This document shows, piece by piece, positions 1 through 7,581 of a DNA stretch of 64,000 bases (its first letter is position 1; each line of letters starts with the position of its first letter). The position numbers and the translations under genes were made by a program. The stretch is from NCBI RefSeq assembly GCF_001420695.1, contig NZ_LJJB01000007.1, positions 124,001 through 188,000 of the forward strand. The letters run 5' to 3'. The DNA comes from Brevibacillus choshinensis. Its GTDB lineage: Bacteria > Bacillota > Bacilli > Brevibacillales > Brevibacillaceae. The notes below the pieces were generated by a model. That model saw only the letters and a list, made by a program, of their open reading frames with translations, was not told where the DNA came from and ran no database searches.

Positions 1-1314
1 GAAATCTTCCTGTTTGACCATGATGATTACGAGTGCATGATGGCCAAGTACGGTATCAACGCATTCTGGACAGAGGATCAGCTGGCACACCATCGTCAAG
101 TAGGTGAGCTTTTGGGAGAGCACAAGCCTGTATGGTTTGACAGCATCCAAAAGGTAGGCGACGGACGTTTCGGACTGGATCACCGTCGCATGTCCAACAA
201 CTCGATCGCATTTACCAAACAGCCGACCCGTGAATTCCTGCACCTCGTCTTCACCTTGATGCAGCTGGAAGGGGAGCCTGGCTTTATCAATCTAGAAGAA
301 GCCAATCGCCGCCGCCCGAATGCAGAAGGCCTGAACCCATGCGCGGAAATCTTGCTCGATTCTTACGGTGTCTGCAACTTGACGACCGTCAATCTGGCTG
401 AGTTTGTCAAAGATAGCGCAGATGGCTCCAAGTATTTGGATCTGGATGGTCTTCTGGAAGCTCAACGCAAATCAGCACGTGCCGGGCTGCGCATGACCTT
501 GGTGACACTGGAGCTGCCGCACTGGGATACCGTACAACAGCGTGACCGCTTGCTCGGTACTTCTCTGACTGGCGTAAAAGACGCACTCGCATCACTTGGC
601 TACACAGAAGAACAAGAGCTGGAGCTCCTGCGCCTTCTGGGGGATGCTGCACGTGATGAAGCGAATCGCTATGCGTATGAACTGCGCGTAAACTCACCGC
701 TGCTCGTTACTACCGTGAAGCCAGAGGGTACGCTGTCACAGGTGGCAGGTGGGGTATCTAGCGGTCTGCACTGGTCCCACTCGCCATACTACATCCGTCG
801 CATCCGTATCAACGCGGAAGATCCACTGGCAAAAGCGGTACAAGCCCTCGGGTGGAATGTCAACCCAGAGGTGGGGACACCAGGTGATACTTACGAAGAG
901 CGCATGGCGAATGCTCGTACGCTGGTCATCGATTTCCCTGTAGCTTCCGGTGCAAAAGAAACGAAAAACGAAGTAAGCGCAAAACGCCAATTCGATACGT
1001 ACTTCCGCTTCCAAAAAGAGTACACCGAACACAACTCTTCCAACACGATTACAGTACGCAAAGAAGAGTGGGAAGAAGTGGAAGAGATCGTATATGGCAA
1101 CTGGGATAATTTTGTAGGTGTTTCCTTCCTTCAACTGGATGGAGGTAACTATCAATTGGCACCGTACGAAGAGTGCTCTCAAGCCGAATACGAAGCATTG
1201 AAACAAACGATGAAGCCGTTTGACCCTGCGATTCTTCAACAGTACGAAACTGGTGGAGATGCCGACCTGACGACTGCTGAATCTTGCGAAGGTGGCGCGT
1301 GCCCGATTCGCTAA
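1..1314 (+). CDS. nrdJ: Adenosylcobalamin-dependent (class II) ribonucleoside-triphosphate reductase, C-terminal part
   Basis: Open from the first base, so the 5' end lies outside the window; 437 residues are visible. The protein reduces ribonucleotides to deoxyribonucleotides in the cytoplasm using coenzyme B12. Visible residue 114 is the Cys of an NPCAEI motif and Cys125 lies in GVCNL. Their 11-residue spacing matches the thiyl-radical Cys408 and redox partner Cys419 of the Lactobacillus leichmannii enzyme. The tail ends CEGGACPIR, giving the CX4C pair (Cys429, Cys434) that re-reduces the active site. The usual NPCGE Gly is Ala here. NrdR, encoded at 31969, is the expected repressor, but the promoter is not in view. 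A terminator follows directly. Confidence 0.93.
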   Translation, partial: EIFLFDHDDYECMMAKYGINAFWTEDQLAHHRQVGELLGEHKPVWFDSIQKVGDGRFGLDHRRMSNNSIAFTKQPTREFLHLVFTLMQLEGEPGFINLEEANRRRPNAEGLNPCAEILLDSYGVCNLTTVNLAEFVKDSADGSKYLDLDGLLEAQRKSARAGLRMTLVTLELPHWDTVQQRDRLLGTSLTGVKDALASLGYTEEQELELLRLLGDAARDEANRYAYELRVNSPLLVTTVKPEGTLSQVAGGVSSGLHWSHSPYYIRRIRINAEDPLAKAVQALGWNVNPEVGTPGDTYEERMANARTLVIDFPVASGAKETKNEVSAKRQFDTYFRFQKEYTEHNSSNTITVRKEEWEEVEEIVYGNWDNFVGVSFLQLDGGNYQLAPYEECSQAEYEALKQTMKPFDPAILQQYETGGDADLTTAESCEGGACPIR

Positions 1315-1345
1315 GGGTATGACTCTTTAGATGAAAATAAGAGAA

Positions 1346-1384
1346 ACAGGGTAGGACTATGATTCAGTCCTGCCCTGTTTTTTT
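1346..1384 (+). terminator. Rho-independent terminator after nrdJ
   Basis: Two 13-nt arms (1346-1358 and 1366-1378) pair with one G-U around a 7-nt loop, followed by a run of seven T. The stop codon of the convergent germination gene (1357) lies inside the left arm, so the hairpin may serve both strands. Confidence 0.85.
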
Positions 1385-2463
1385 CGTATGTTCCCGATGA
1401 TAAGCAGGCTCAGTGGATACAAGAGGCCAAATAGCAAGCTGTATGGCAACCAGGTGCCCGCATCCCAAGTCTGCTGGTAAGCGAAATTGGGATATACAAT
1501 GAGCGAGAAGGTGGCAATCAGGATCCCACTCGGCATGATGAGAGGTCGATAGGTGCGTAGTCTGCATAGTTGAGCCAGACCGAAGACGGCCGCAAAGTTA
1601 TACATGGTCAGCTTCACGAAGATCGTCAAGAACCAGAGAATGGCCACGATTGCCTCCAACCGTTGCAAAAAATTGCCGATATTGATTTGGCGACCGAGAA
1701 TGAAGCTAGGGTAGTTATATAAAATTGTAACTTTCGCACTCAGCACCAAAATGCTCAGGAGAATGATGAGAATCAGCATGAGTCCTCCGAGCAGCCCACC
1801 CATAAGGAATCCTTTTTTAAACGGGATCGGTCGGTTGACACAGACAGGAAAAAACATCAGTAAGGTTGGAGCGGTTAAATACGTGATACTGACAAACAAC
1901 AGGGCGCCTTTGAAGAGTTCCTTTCCATTAGCCTCCAGAACAGGCTGTATGTTGACAAATTCGGCTTTGGGAAGGACAAACATGACCAAGCAAAAGAACA
2001 GGAGAAGAAACCAAGGGAAAAACAGCTCAACGGCACGGGCAAATGGCTCAATTCCTACACGCATGGCCACAACAGGAATGATTAAAAATAAAAGAATCAA
2101 GAATTGAATGGGAGTTTCCGGAAAGAAGTGAGTCGCCAGAAAGTTCCCGATGTAATAGAGAACTTGTGAGGAAAACAGAAACATTGTGAAGACAAACAAA
2201 ATCGAGACGAATCTGCCCAGCCACTTTCCGAGCACGAGTTCATTGATCTCCAACAAGTTGTTCGCAGGGTAAAGCAATCCGAGAGACGCATACAACCAGC
2301 CCAATCCCAGTCCGGCTCCCGTGCCCAGCGAGGCACTGATCCAGGCGTCTTGACCAGAAGCTGAGGCCATCGTGGACGGGGCTACGAGAATGGTTGTCCC
2401 AATGGTGAACAACATGGTAATGATCATCATCTGACGGACCGTGATTTTGACAGTCGTCATCAC
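1357..2463 (-). CDS. GerB-type spore germination permease (GerAB/GerKB family)
   Basis: 368 residues, highly hydrophobic, with about ten membrane segments in the pattern of the spore permease branch of the APC superfamily. These B subunits sit in the spore inner membrane and form part of the germinant receptor with A and C subunits. The GTG at 2463 is chosen because AGGAGGA (2471-2477) lies 7 nt upstream; the next codon is ATG. The stop codon of the preceding small gene falls within this ribosome site, suggesting translational coupling. No gerA or gerC partner is present: the only neighbour is the small two-helix protein upstream, so it must work with subunits encoded elsewhere or as an orphan. 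Confidence 0.85.
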   Translation of the reverse strand: MMTTVKITVRQMMIITMLFTIGTTILVAPSTMASASGQDAWISASLGTGAGLGLGWLYASLGLLYPANNLLEINELVLGKWLGRFVSILFVFTMFLFSSQVLYYIGNFLATHFFPETPIQFLILLFLIIPVVAMRVGIEPFARAVELFFPWFLLLFFCLVMFVLPKAEFVNIQPVLEANGKELFKGALLFVSITYLTAPTLLMFFPVCVNRPIPFKKGFLMGGLLGGLMLILIILLSILVLSAKVTILYNYPSFILGRQINIGNFLQRLEAIVAILWFLTIFVKLTMYNFAAVFGLAQLCRLRTYRPLIMPSGILIATFSLIVYPNFAYQQTWDAGTWLPYSLLFGLLYPLSLLIIGNIRKKQGRTES

Positions 2464-2475
2464 CCAGGCGTCCTC

Positions 2476-2721
2476 CTAAGGTATAAAGGGTTTGAGTGCA
2501 GTGCTGAGAGGGTGTAAGAGGAAGGCGACCCAGTCATCTGGATTCGGAATCGGCGCATTCAGTACCTTGGCGCATGCTGCTCCGACACCGAGGATTAGGA
2601 GAATAGAAAAGACAATCAACTCCCTGTGGTAGCCTTGTCGCCTGAGCTGAGGTACTTCCAGCAACACAATGACTACGGCCCCGGCGATAATACCAAACAA
2701 TCCCCACATGCTCGCTCCCAC
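2476..2721 (-). CDS. Small two-helix membrane protein of the germination operon (GerD-like 'D' subunit type)
   Basis: 81 residues with two hydrophobic segments (about 6-24 and 36-55) separated by a short charged loop with RRQGYHRE. Small two-TM proteins of this size are known in ger operons of Bacillus, where they modulate receptor function; that assignment rests on size, topology and position. The GTG at 2721 is chosen because AGGAGA (2727-2732) is 5 nt upstream, whereas the internal ATG four codons later would be 17 nt away. It ends 12 nt before the permease gene. No promoter is obvious between it and the repeats upstream. Confidence 0.65.
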   Translation of the reverse strand: MGASMWGLFGIIAGAVVIVLLEVPQLRRQGYHRELIVFSILLILGVGAACAKVLNAPIPNPDDWVAFLLHPLSTALKPFIP

Positions 2722-2814
2722 CGCTTTCTCCTATAAATACAGTCATACGTCCCAGTATTGACGTAATGGCAAAAATGACATACGTGGCTGTATCAAAAGA
2801 ATGGCTTGGTTCGG

Positions 2815-3045
2815 ATTGTTGTGGTGGGGAGGAAAAAGGAGAAAACGCTCTAGGTCGATAGGGACACTGCTCGGGGGCATTCCTGTCCGGCTACGTTCCA
2901 AAAGCGGAACCGCGTCCAAAGTAGACTTCTCGAAGATGCTTCTCAGAGGTGGACGCTTACAAGCGTGTTCTACTTTTTCCACTCCGCCTGGGTCGTGTCC
3001 CAAATACCTTTCGCTTATTACTCCTTTTTCCTCGTGCCGGCTTAG
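2815..3045 (+). repeat. Dispersed palindromic repeat, family A, copy 1
   Basis: About 220 bp, non-coding. The left end carries GGAGGAAAAAGGAG and the right end CTCCTTTTTCCTC, an imperfect terminal inverted repeat. Internally, GCGTCCAAAGTAGAC pairs loosely with the AGAGGTGGACGC segment. Closely matched by copy 2 (3105-3340) and, in reverse orientation, by copy 3 (29131-29356). The span from 2722 to 3811 holds no credible gene apart from this copy, copy 2 and a family B repeat. Confidence 0.8.
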
Positions 3046-3104
3046 TCTTTAGTTCGCTGGCAGAGATGCGGGTTGCTCATGGAGGAATGTTATTAGGGCT
3101 TGGA

Positions 3105-3340
3105 TGGGGCTGTAGTGGAGGGCAGGAAAAAGGAGAAAACGCTCAAGCTAGATAGGGACACAGCTCGGGGGCATTTCTGTCCGGCTCCGTTCAAAAAACG
3201 AAACGCGTCCAAAGTAGACTGCTCCACGAAGTTTCTCAGAGGTGGACGCTTAAAAACGTGTTCCGCTTTTTCCACTCCACCTAGGTCGTGTCCCAAATAC
3301 CTTTCGCTTATTTCCCCTTTTTCCTCGTGCCGGATTAGTC
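3105..3340 (+). repeat. Dispersed palindromic repeat, family A, copy 2
   Basis: Direct repeat of copy 1. It shares the GGAAAAAGGAGAAAACGCTC start, the GCGTCCAAAGTAGAC and TCAGAGGTGGACGCTTA core, and the end GTCCCAAATACCTTTCGCTT, with scattered substitutions and no conserved reading frame. Substitutions without frame conservation argue for a DNA- or RNA-level element rather than a gene. Confidence 0.8.
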
Positions 3341-3527
3341 CTCAGTCGGGGCGATCATTGTTGGTAGTACATGGAGAATTCGTCTTGAACCAAAAGAATT
3401 GGTTTGCTAACTCATGAGTTCAACACAAAAAGCCTGTCGGCGGAGCAACGAAGGGTTACATGTATGCTGCCATCTTGAGAATCTAGCAAATTCTTTACTC
3501 AGCTCGTTGATACAGAATCAGCGTGCA

Positions 3528-3730
3528 AGAGAAGCATGTTTCCAGACGGAGCGACTGTGGAGTCCTACTTAGCGGAGCCATGAATCCCGGGGCAACAGAA
3601 TCGCTATCTATGACTGACCTTCGGAGCTGCGCGTCGTTTTGCGATTCCCTCGGGATCATGGCGCAGCGGACAGTCTACACTTTTGGGCCGGACGGAACCC
3701 GGAGCGGAGTATGGAAACCGGCTTCTCTCC
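3528..3730 (-). repeat. Dispersed palindromic repeat, family B, divergent copy
   Basis: The ends GAGAAGCATGTTTCC (3529-3543) and GGAAACCGGCTTCTC are an imperfect inverted repeat. The reverse complement aligns with the copy at 28681-28868, sharing TAGACTGTCCGCT, CTCCGCTAAG and TGGAAAC.TGCTTCTC blocks. Between 3341 and 3527 I see only a short palindrome, AACTCATGAGTT, near 3409. Confidence 0.65.
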
Positions 3731-3754
3731 CCCAACAACTACTATGTGACAGAC

Positions 3755-3782
3755 TTTTGCCTGCAAGATTCTATGGTACAAT
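3755..3782 (+). promoter_or_regulatory. Possible sigma-A promoter for the thioesterase-fxsA pair
   Basis: TTTTGC (3755-3760), a 16-nt spacer, then TACAAT (3777-3782), 30 nt before the chosen start. The -35 is weak. It lies just beyond the family B repeat. Confidence 0.4.
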
Positions 3783-3811
3783 TAAGGAAAAGAGAAAGGG
3801 GCGAAAAGTGC

Positions 3812-4243
3812 GTGAATCCTGTCGTTCATTCGCATCGTTTGCGTGTCCGTTACAGTGAAACGGATCAAATGAGTGTTGTTTACCATACCAATTATTTGAA
3901 TTGGTTCGAAGTAGGGCGCACAGAATTTATTCGCCACGCGGATCTCACTTATCGAGAATTGGAAGAGAAGGGCGTGATGATCCCTCTGACCGATGCTAAT
4001 ATTTCCTATAAAAGACCGGCAAAGTATGACGACGAAGTAGAGATTCGCACACATGTGTCCGAAATCACTCCGATTCGATTGACGTTCGCCTATGAAATCG
4101 TTCGAGTCGCGGATGAGGAGCTTTTGGTGACAGGGAAAACGATGCATGTATTTACGAATACCGCCTTAAAACCCATTCGTCTATCCCGGACAGAGCCAGA
4201 AGTGTACGCATGGTTAGAACATCAACACAAAGGGGGAAAATGA
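3812..4243 (+). CDS. Hot-dog fold acyl-CoA thioesterase (YbgC/FadM-type)
   Basis: 143 residues from a GTG start with AGAAAGGGG about 10 nt upstream; longer upstream starts would run through the repeat and lack a ribosome site. The N-terminal part contains YSETDQMSVVYHTNYLNWFE, the signature of 4-hydroxybenzoyl-CoA thioesterase-like proteins, in which the Asp after Thr is catalytic. It hydrolyses acyl-CoA thioesters in the cytoplasm; substrate chain length cannot be read from sequence. The stop overlaps the start region of fxsA, indicating one transcript. Confidence 0.88.
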   Translation: MNPVVHSHRLRVRYSETDQMSVVYHTNYLNWFEVGRTEFIRHADLTYRELEEKGVMIPLTDANISYKRPAKYDDEVEIRTHVSEITPIRLTFAYEIVRVADEELLVTGKTMHVFTNTALKPIRLSRTEPEVYAWLEHQHKGGK

Positions 4244-4245
4244 CC

Positions 4246-4644
4246 ATGATGTTCCGTATCCTCGTCGTCCTGTTTATTGTCGTGCCCGCCATTGAGCTTT
4301 GGGGTCTCATTTCAATAGGCAAGGTGATAGGTGGGTGGAACACGGTAGCTTTAGTCATTTTGACTGGGGTAGTCGGGGCATGGCTAGCGAAGCAGCAAGG
4401 CTTACAGGTCATCCGAACCGTTCAGTTCCAGCTATCACGTGGCCAAATGCCGACAGAATCACTGATTGACGGAGCTCTCGTGCTCGCAGGAGGAATATTG
4501 TTGTTGTCTCCTGGATTCTTCTCGGACGTCATTGGAATTCTCCTGTTGATTCCTTATACCCGTCTTATCGTGCGTCATTTGCTGAAAAAGTGGCTGTGGT
4601 CGATGATCTCATCAGGTAAGATCCAGCTGTTGTTTCGTAGATAA
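4246..4644 (+). CDS. fxsA: FxsA family cytoplasmic membrane protein
   Basis: 132 residues. The opening MMFRILVVLFIVVPAIELWG and the following hydrophobic segments (about 25-45 and 70-98) match the FxsA family; E. coli FxsA relieves F-plasmid exclusion of phage T7, and the native role is unknown. ATG at 4246 is preferred because AGGGGG (4231-4236) is 9 nt away; the ATG at 4240, which overlaps the upstream TGA, has only 3 nt spacing. B. subtilis has the same neighbour order (fxsA homologue beside ytvI and citZ). A terminator follows within 10 nt. Confidence 0.88.
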   Translation: MMFRILVVLFIVVPAIELWGLISIGKVIGGWNTVALVILTGVVGAWLAKQQGLQVIRTVQFQLSRGQMPTESLIDGALVLAGGILLLSPGFFSDVIGILLLIPYTRLIVRHLLKKWLWSMISSGKIQLLFRR

Positions 4645-4652
4645 TCAAATAG

Positions 4653-4701
4653 AAAAGAACCGCTCCGGTCTGCAGGACAGCGACTGAAACGGTTCTTTTT
4701 G
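4653..4701 (+). terminator. Terminator after fxsA
   Basis: AAAAGAACCG (4653-4662) pairs with CGGTTCTTTT (4690-4699) around an inner G/C-rich loop, ending in a T run. Confidence 0.85.
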
Positions 4702-4793
4702 TACTATCGGAATTTATAAAATTTCTAAGGAACATAGTATAAGGGCAACTAAGGCTTCGCCTACGCTAAAGGCTTGGCGAAGCCAAGTTTTCT
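4702..4793 (+). repeat. Downstream-of-terminator motif and CTTGGC hairpin
   Basis: Begins with TACTATCGGA-TTTATAAA, a motif also found just past the terminators at 20727 and 28616. It ends with nested inverted repeats: GGCTTCGCC (4753-4761) with GGCGAAGCC (4776-4784), and CTTGGC-GAA-GCCAAG followed by TTTTCT. The same CTTGGC..GCCAAGTTTTCTA unit recurs at 27382-27404. On the + strand it resembles a second terminator. Confidence 0.6.
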
Positions 4794-4798
4794 AATAT

Positions 4799-5929
4799 TT
4801 ATGTACGCTTGCCTCTGATATAACGCCATATATCAGAAAAGACATCAGCTTTGACCAAGGCATTGATCATGACCAAAGCGACGGGCCCGATGATCAGTCC
4901 GAGGAAGCCGAACAATTGCAGACCGACAAACAAGGCGACCAATGTCAGCAGCGGGTCTAATCCAACGTTTTCTGCAACTACCTTCGGCTCAATGATTTGG
5001 CGGAAGATCAGAACCACGGCATACAGTATGGAAAGTCCAATGACGAGCGTATAGTTCCCTTTGAAGAACAGATAGATGATCCAAGGGATAAATACTGTCC
5101 CTGTACCCAAGTAAGGCAATAAGTCGACGAGGCCTGTAATCAGACCGATCGTTATGGCATACTCCACGCGCATAATCAGAAGGCCAATGATGACGATCGC
5201 TGCTGTGAGCGAGATCAGCGTCAGCTGCGCTTTGATAAAGCCGACGAGGGCACCGCGCAGATCGTGGAAAACTTGATCGAGACGGCTGTTGACCCCCTTG
5301 GGCAAAATACGGCGGAAGCGCGCCTCCCACAGGTGAAAGTCTTTGGATATGAAAAATGCACCCATCATGGAAATGACAGAAACCGTTGCCATATTCGGCA
5401 GTGAAACGAGGAAATTTTTGAGACCATTCAAAAACTTGACGATCAGATCTTGCCCTGTGTGCGTAATCGTCGAAATGCCACTTCCTATCGTCGAGTCAAC
5501 TTTTGATTGGAAGTCGGGATCGAGCTGCGTGTAGATCCATTGGATTTGATTGTAAAGTCCCATTAGAAACTCTTGGGAAATCGTCCTCTGTAGATAATCA
5601 GATAGTTCAGCCGCAAAACCAGGAAGACGTTTGGCAAGATCACCAATTTCTACTACTGTCTCCGTCACGATCAGCGTGACTGCTCCCACAGCCAATAGCA
5701 TGAGCAAAAGAAGGGAGATCGTCACCGATAGCCAGCGCGGAATCCTAAACTTTCTTGTCATGAAGGTGACTGGCCGGTTGATCAGTAGAGCGATGACTAA
5801 AGCAATTATAAATGGGTAAAGTAAGGGTGTTGCAAACTGGAAGACCCAAAATCCGATATACACGAGCAGGCAAACCCATAAAAACCGAATGATTTGAAAC
5901 AGTCTCTCCACCCAGTTTTCTTGATTCAA
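4799..5929 (-). CDS. ytvI: Sporulation membrane protein YtvI, AI-2E transporter (UPF0118) family
   Basis: 376 residues, with membrane segments near 13-33, 36-56, 62-86, then a long soluble stretch (about 90-160), and five more segments to the C terminus ending in a basic GKRT tail. This is the layout of AI-2E family exporters/permeases. Its position next to fxsA and upstream of citZ matches B. subtilis ytvI, which is linked to sporulation. Substrate unknown. ATG at 5929 is preceded by an AGGAGA-like site. It is convergent with fxsA and divergent from citZ. Confidence 0.85.
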   Translation of the reverse strand: MNQENWVERLFQIIRFLWVCLLVYIGFWVFQFATPLLYPFIIALVIALLINRPVTFMTRKFRIPRWLSVTISLLLLMLLAVGAVTLIVTETVVEIGDLAKRLPGFAAELSDYLQRTISQEFLMGLYNQIQWIYTQLDPDFQSKVDSTIGSGISTITHTGQDLIVKFLNGLKNFLVSLPNMATVSVISMMGAFFISKDFHLWEARFRRILPKGVNSRLDQVFHDLRGALVGFIKAQLTLISLTAAIVIIGLLIMRVEYAITIGLITGLVDLLPYLGTGTVFIPWIIYLFFKGNYTLVIGLSILYAVVLIFRQIIEPKVVAENVGLDPLLTLVALFVGLQLFGFLGLIIGPVALVMINALVKADVFSDIWRYIRGKRT

Positions 5930-6066
5930 AATGGTCTCCTTTCTGACCCTGCAAAGAAGGGCAAATGCTTATGTAACTATTATGCCGTATGCTGGATAGG
6001 TGGAGCAAGTTTGTGAAAAAAACAAAACCGGGTTTCACCCTTTGAAACATTTTTTCGCTTACCTTA

Positions 6067-6095
6067 TTCACAAAACTGCAATAATCTTTTATAAT
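6067..6095 (+). promoter_or_regulatory. Sigma-A promoter of citZ
   Basis: TTCACA (6067-6072), 17-nt spacer, TATAAT (6090-6095). It implies transcription from about 6102 and a leader of roughly 205 nt before citZ. Confidence 0.75.
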
Positions 6096-6101
6096 TGGGT
6101 C

Positions 6102-6309
6102 GACTTAAGTGGATTCTTTTCTCTTCTCTCACCATGCAGAGGTTTCTGGTTCTAAGATTGCGTGGATGACATTCTAGATCAGAGTGGTGGATGAAAGAAA
6201 CCGCTGCCTACAAATTTCATATAGCTTTACGTAAGTGCGTGTACCGGTCCCAAGGACAAGCGAAGACTGGATAGGCACTATTACTTAGTGGAAAAGGAGA
6301 GGGAGTTCT
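6102..6309 (+). other. Long 5' leader of citZ with a possible stem
   Basis: About 205 nt between the predicted start of transcription and the citZ ATG, with no ORF that I credit. GCAGAGGTTTCT (6136-6147) can pair with AGAAACCGCTGC (6196-6207), 11 of 12 positions. No known riboswitch signature recognised. Confidence 0.4.
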
Positions 6310-7422
6310 ATGACAGCAACCCGTGGACTGGAAGGCATTGTTGCAGCTGAATCATCAATCTGTTCGATCGTAGATGGCGTTCTCTGCTACGGCGGGATCA
6401 ACATCGACGAGCTTGCAGAACATGCGACCTTTGAAGAGGTTGTATACTTACTCTGGCATGGAGCGTTACCGAAGCGTGATCAGCTGGAAACCTTGAAAAA
6501 GCAATTGGGCGAGGCAGCCGCTGTACCTGCGGAAGTTCTGGAAGGCATTCGTAACTATCCAGAAGGCATTCACCCAATGGCCGCTTTGCGCACAGCTGTC
6601 TCTTCGCTAGCGCTCTACGATACAGAAGCGCAAGACATGTCTACCGAAGCCAACTACCGGAAAGCAATCCGCTTGATGGCTCAAACTCCTACCTTGATCG
6701 CAGCTTATGCACGTCTGCGTAAAGGCCTGGATCCAGTAGCTCCAAAAGCTGAGTACACCATCGCTCAAAACTTCCTGTACATGCTGAAAGGCGAAGTGCC
6801 TACTGAAACAGCTGTGAAAGCTCTTGACGTAGCATTGATCCTGCATGCAGACCATGAGCTGAATGCATCCACTTTTGCAGCTCGTGTAACCGTTGCCACT
6901 CTGACTGATATCTACTCCGGTATCGTCTCCGCAATCGGCACGCTGAAAGGTCCTCTGCACGGAGGAGCAAACGAAGCCGTGGCGAAAATGCTGACTGAAA
7001 TCGGCAGCCTGGATAAAGTAGAAGGCTATGTTCGCAACAAGCTGGACAACAAAGACAAAATCATGGGCTTCGGACACCGTGTATACAAAGACGGTGACCC
7101 ACGTGCAAAATGGCTGAAAGAAATGTCCAAAGCACTGACTGCACAAATCGGACGTCCAGAACTGTATGAGATGTCTGTAAAAATCGACGACATGGTAACA
7201 GGCGAAAAAGGCCTGAAACCAAACGTTGACTTCTACTCCGCATCTGTTTACATTTCTCTGGGTCTGGAAATTGATCTGTTCACACCGATCTTTGCAATCA
7301 GCCGTATGTCCGGTTGGACTGCACACATCATGGAACAGTATGAAAATAACCGCTTGATTCGCCCACGTGCGGATTACACAGGTCCGGTCAATCAACACTA
7401 TGTACCAATCGACCGACGCTAA
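6310..7422 (+). CDS. citZ: Citrate synthase
   Basis: 370 residues, the usual length for the short Gram-positive type. It condenses oxaloacetate and acetyl-CoA to citrate, the entry step of the TCA cycle. The three catalytic residues are visible: His in GPLHGGANEA, His in GFGHRVYKDGDPRA and Asp in PNVDFYSA. ATG follows GGAAAAGGAGAGGGAG. It opens the citZ-icd-mdh cluster conserved in Bacilli, where carbon catabolite control and CcpC act; I did not find a convincing operator match. Codon use is strongly biased, as in highly expressed genes. Confidence 0.97.
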   Translation: MTATRGLEGIVAAESSICSIVDGVLCYGGINIDELAEHATFEEVVYLLWHGALPKRDQLETLKKQLGEAAAVPAEVLEGIRNYPEGIHPMAALRTAVSSLALYDTEAQDMSTEANYRKAIRLMAQTPTLIAAYARLRKGLDPVAPKAEYTIAQNFLYMLKGEVPTETAVKALDVALILHADHELNASTFAARVTVATLTDIYSGIVSAIGTLKGPLHGGANEAVAKMLTEIGSLDKVEGYVRNKLDNKDKIMGFGHRVYKDGDPRAKWLKEMSKALTAQIGRPELYEMSVKIDDMVTGEKGLKPNVDFYSASVYISLGLEIDLFTPIFAISRMSGWTAHIMEQYENNRLIRPRADYTGPVNQHYVPIDRR

Positions 7423-7498
7423 GAAGCATTTAGCTATTAGCTTAACTCATTGCTTTTCCGAGCGTGGAGGAACAGGTGCCTTGTCCTGCTTCGAGCTT

Positions 7499-7527
7499 GA
7501 GAACTACCACCGACCGTGGTAGTTCTC
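7499..7527 (+). other. Perfect hairpin between citZ and icd
   Basis: GAGAACTACCAC and GTGGTAGTTCTC form a perfect 12-bp stem with a 5-nt loop, but no T tract follows. It is therefore more likely a transcript-stabilising, processing or partial-attenuation element than a full terminator. The icd ribosome site starts about 40 nt downstream. Confidence 0.6.
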
Positions 7528-7581
7528 CCTACGTCTGGAAATATTCCTATTACCAACCATTTCAACTCTGGAGGGGTTCTT

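Noticed and set aside
2743-3417. Several 67-105 codon open frames inside the family A repeats
   Set aside because: Frames are not conserved between the repeat copies and none has a suitable ribosome site.
3523-3858. 111-codon frame over the family B repeat and thioesterase start
   Set aside because: It covers a non-coding repeat and ends in the wrong frame of the thioesterase gene.
6032-6060. Terminator upstream of citZ (GTTTCA...TGAAAC then T run)
   Set aside because: Only a 6-bp stem, and no gene ends upstream on that strand.
6607-7398. 263-codon open frame opposite citZ
   Set aside because: Antisense shadow of a highly expressed gene; no start signals.
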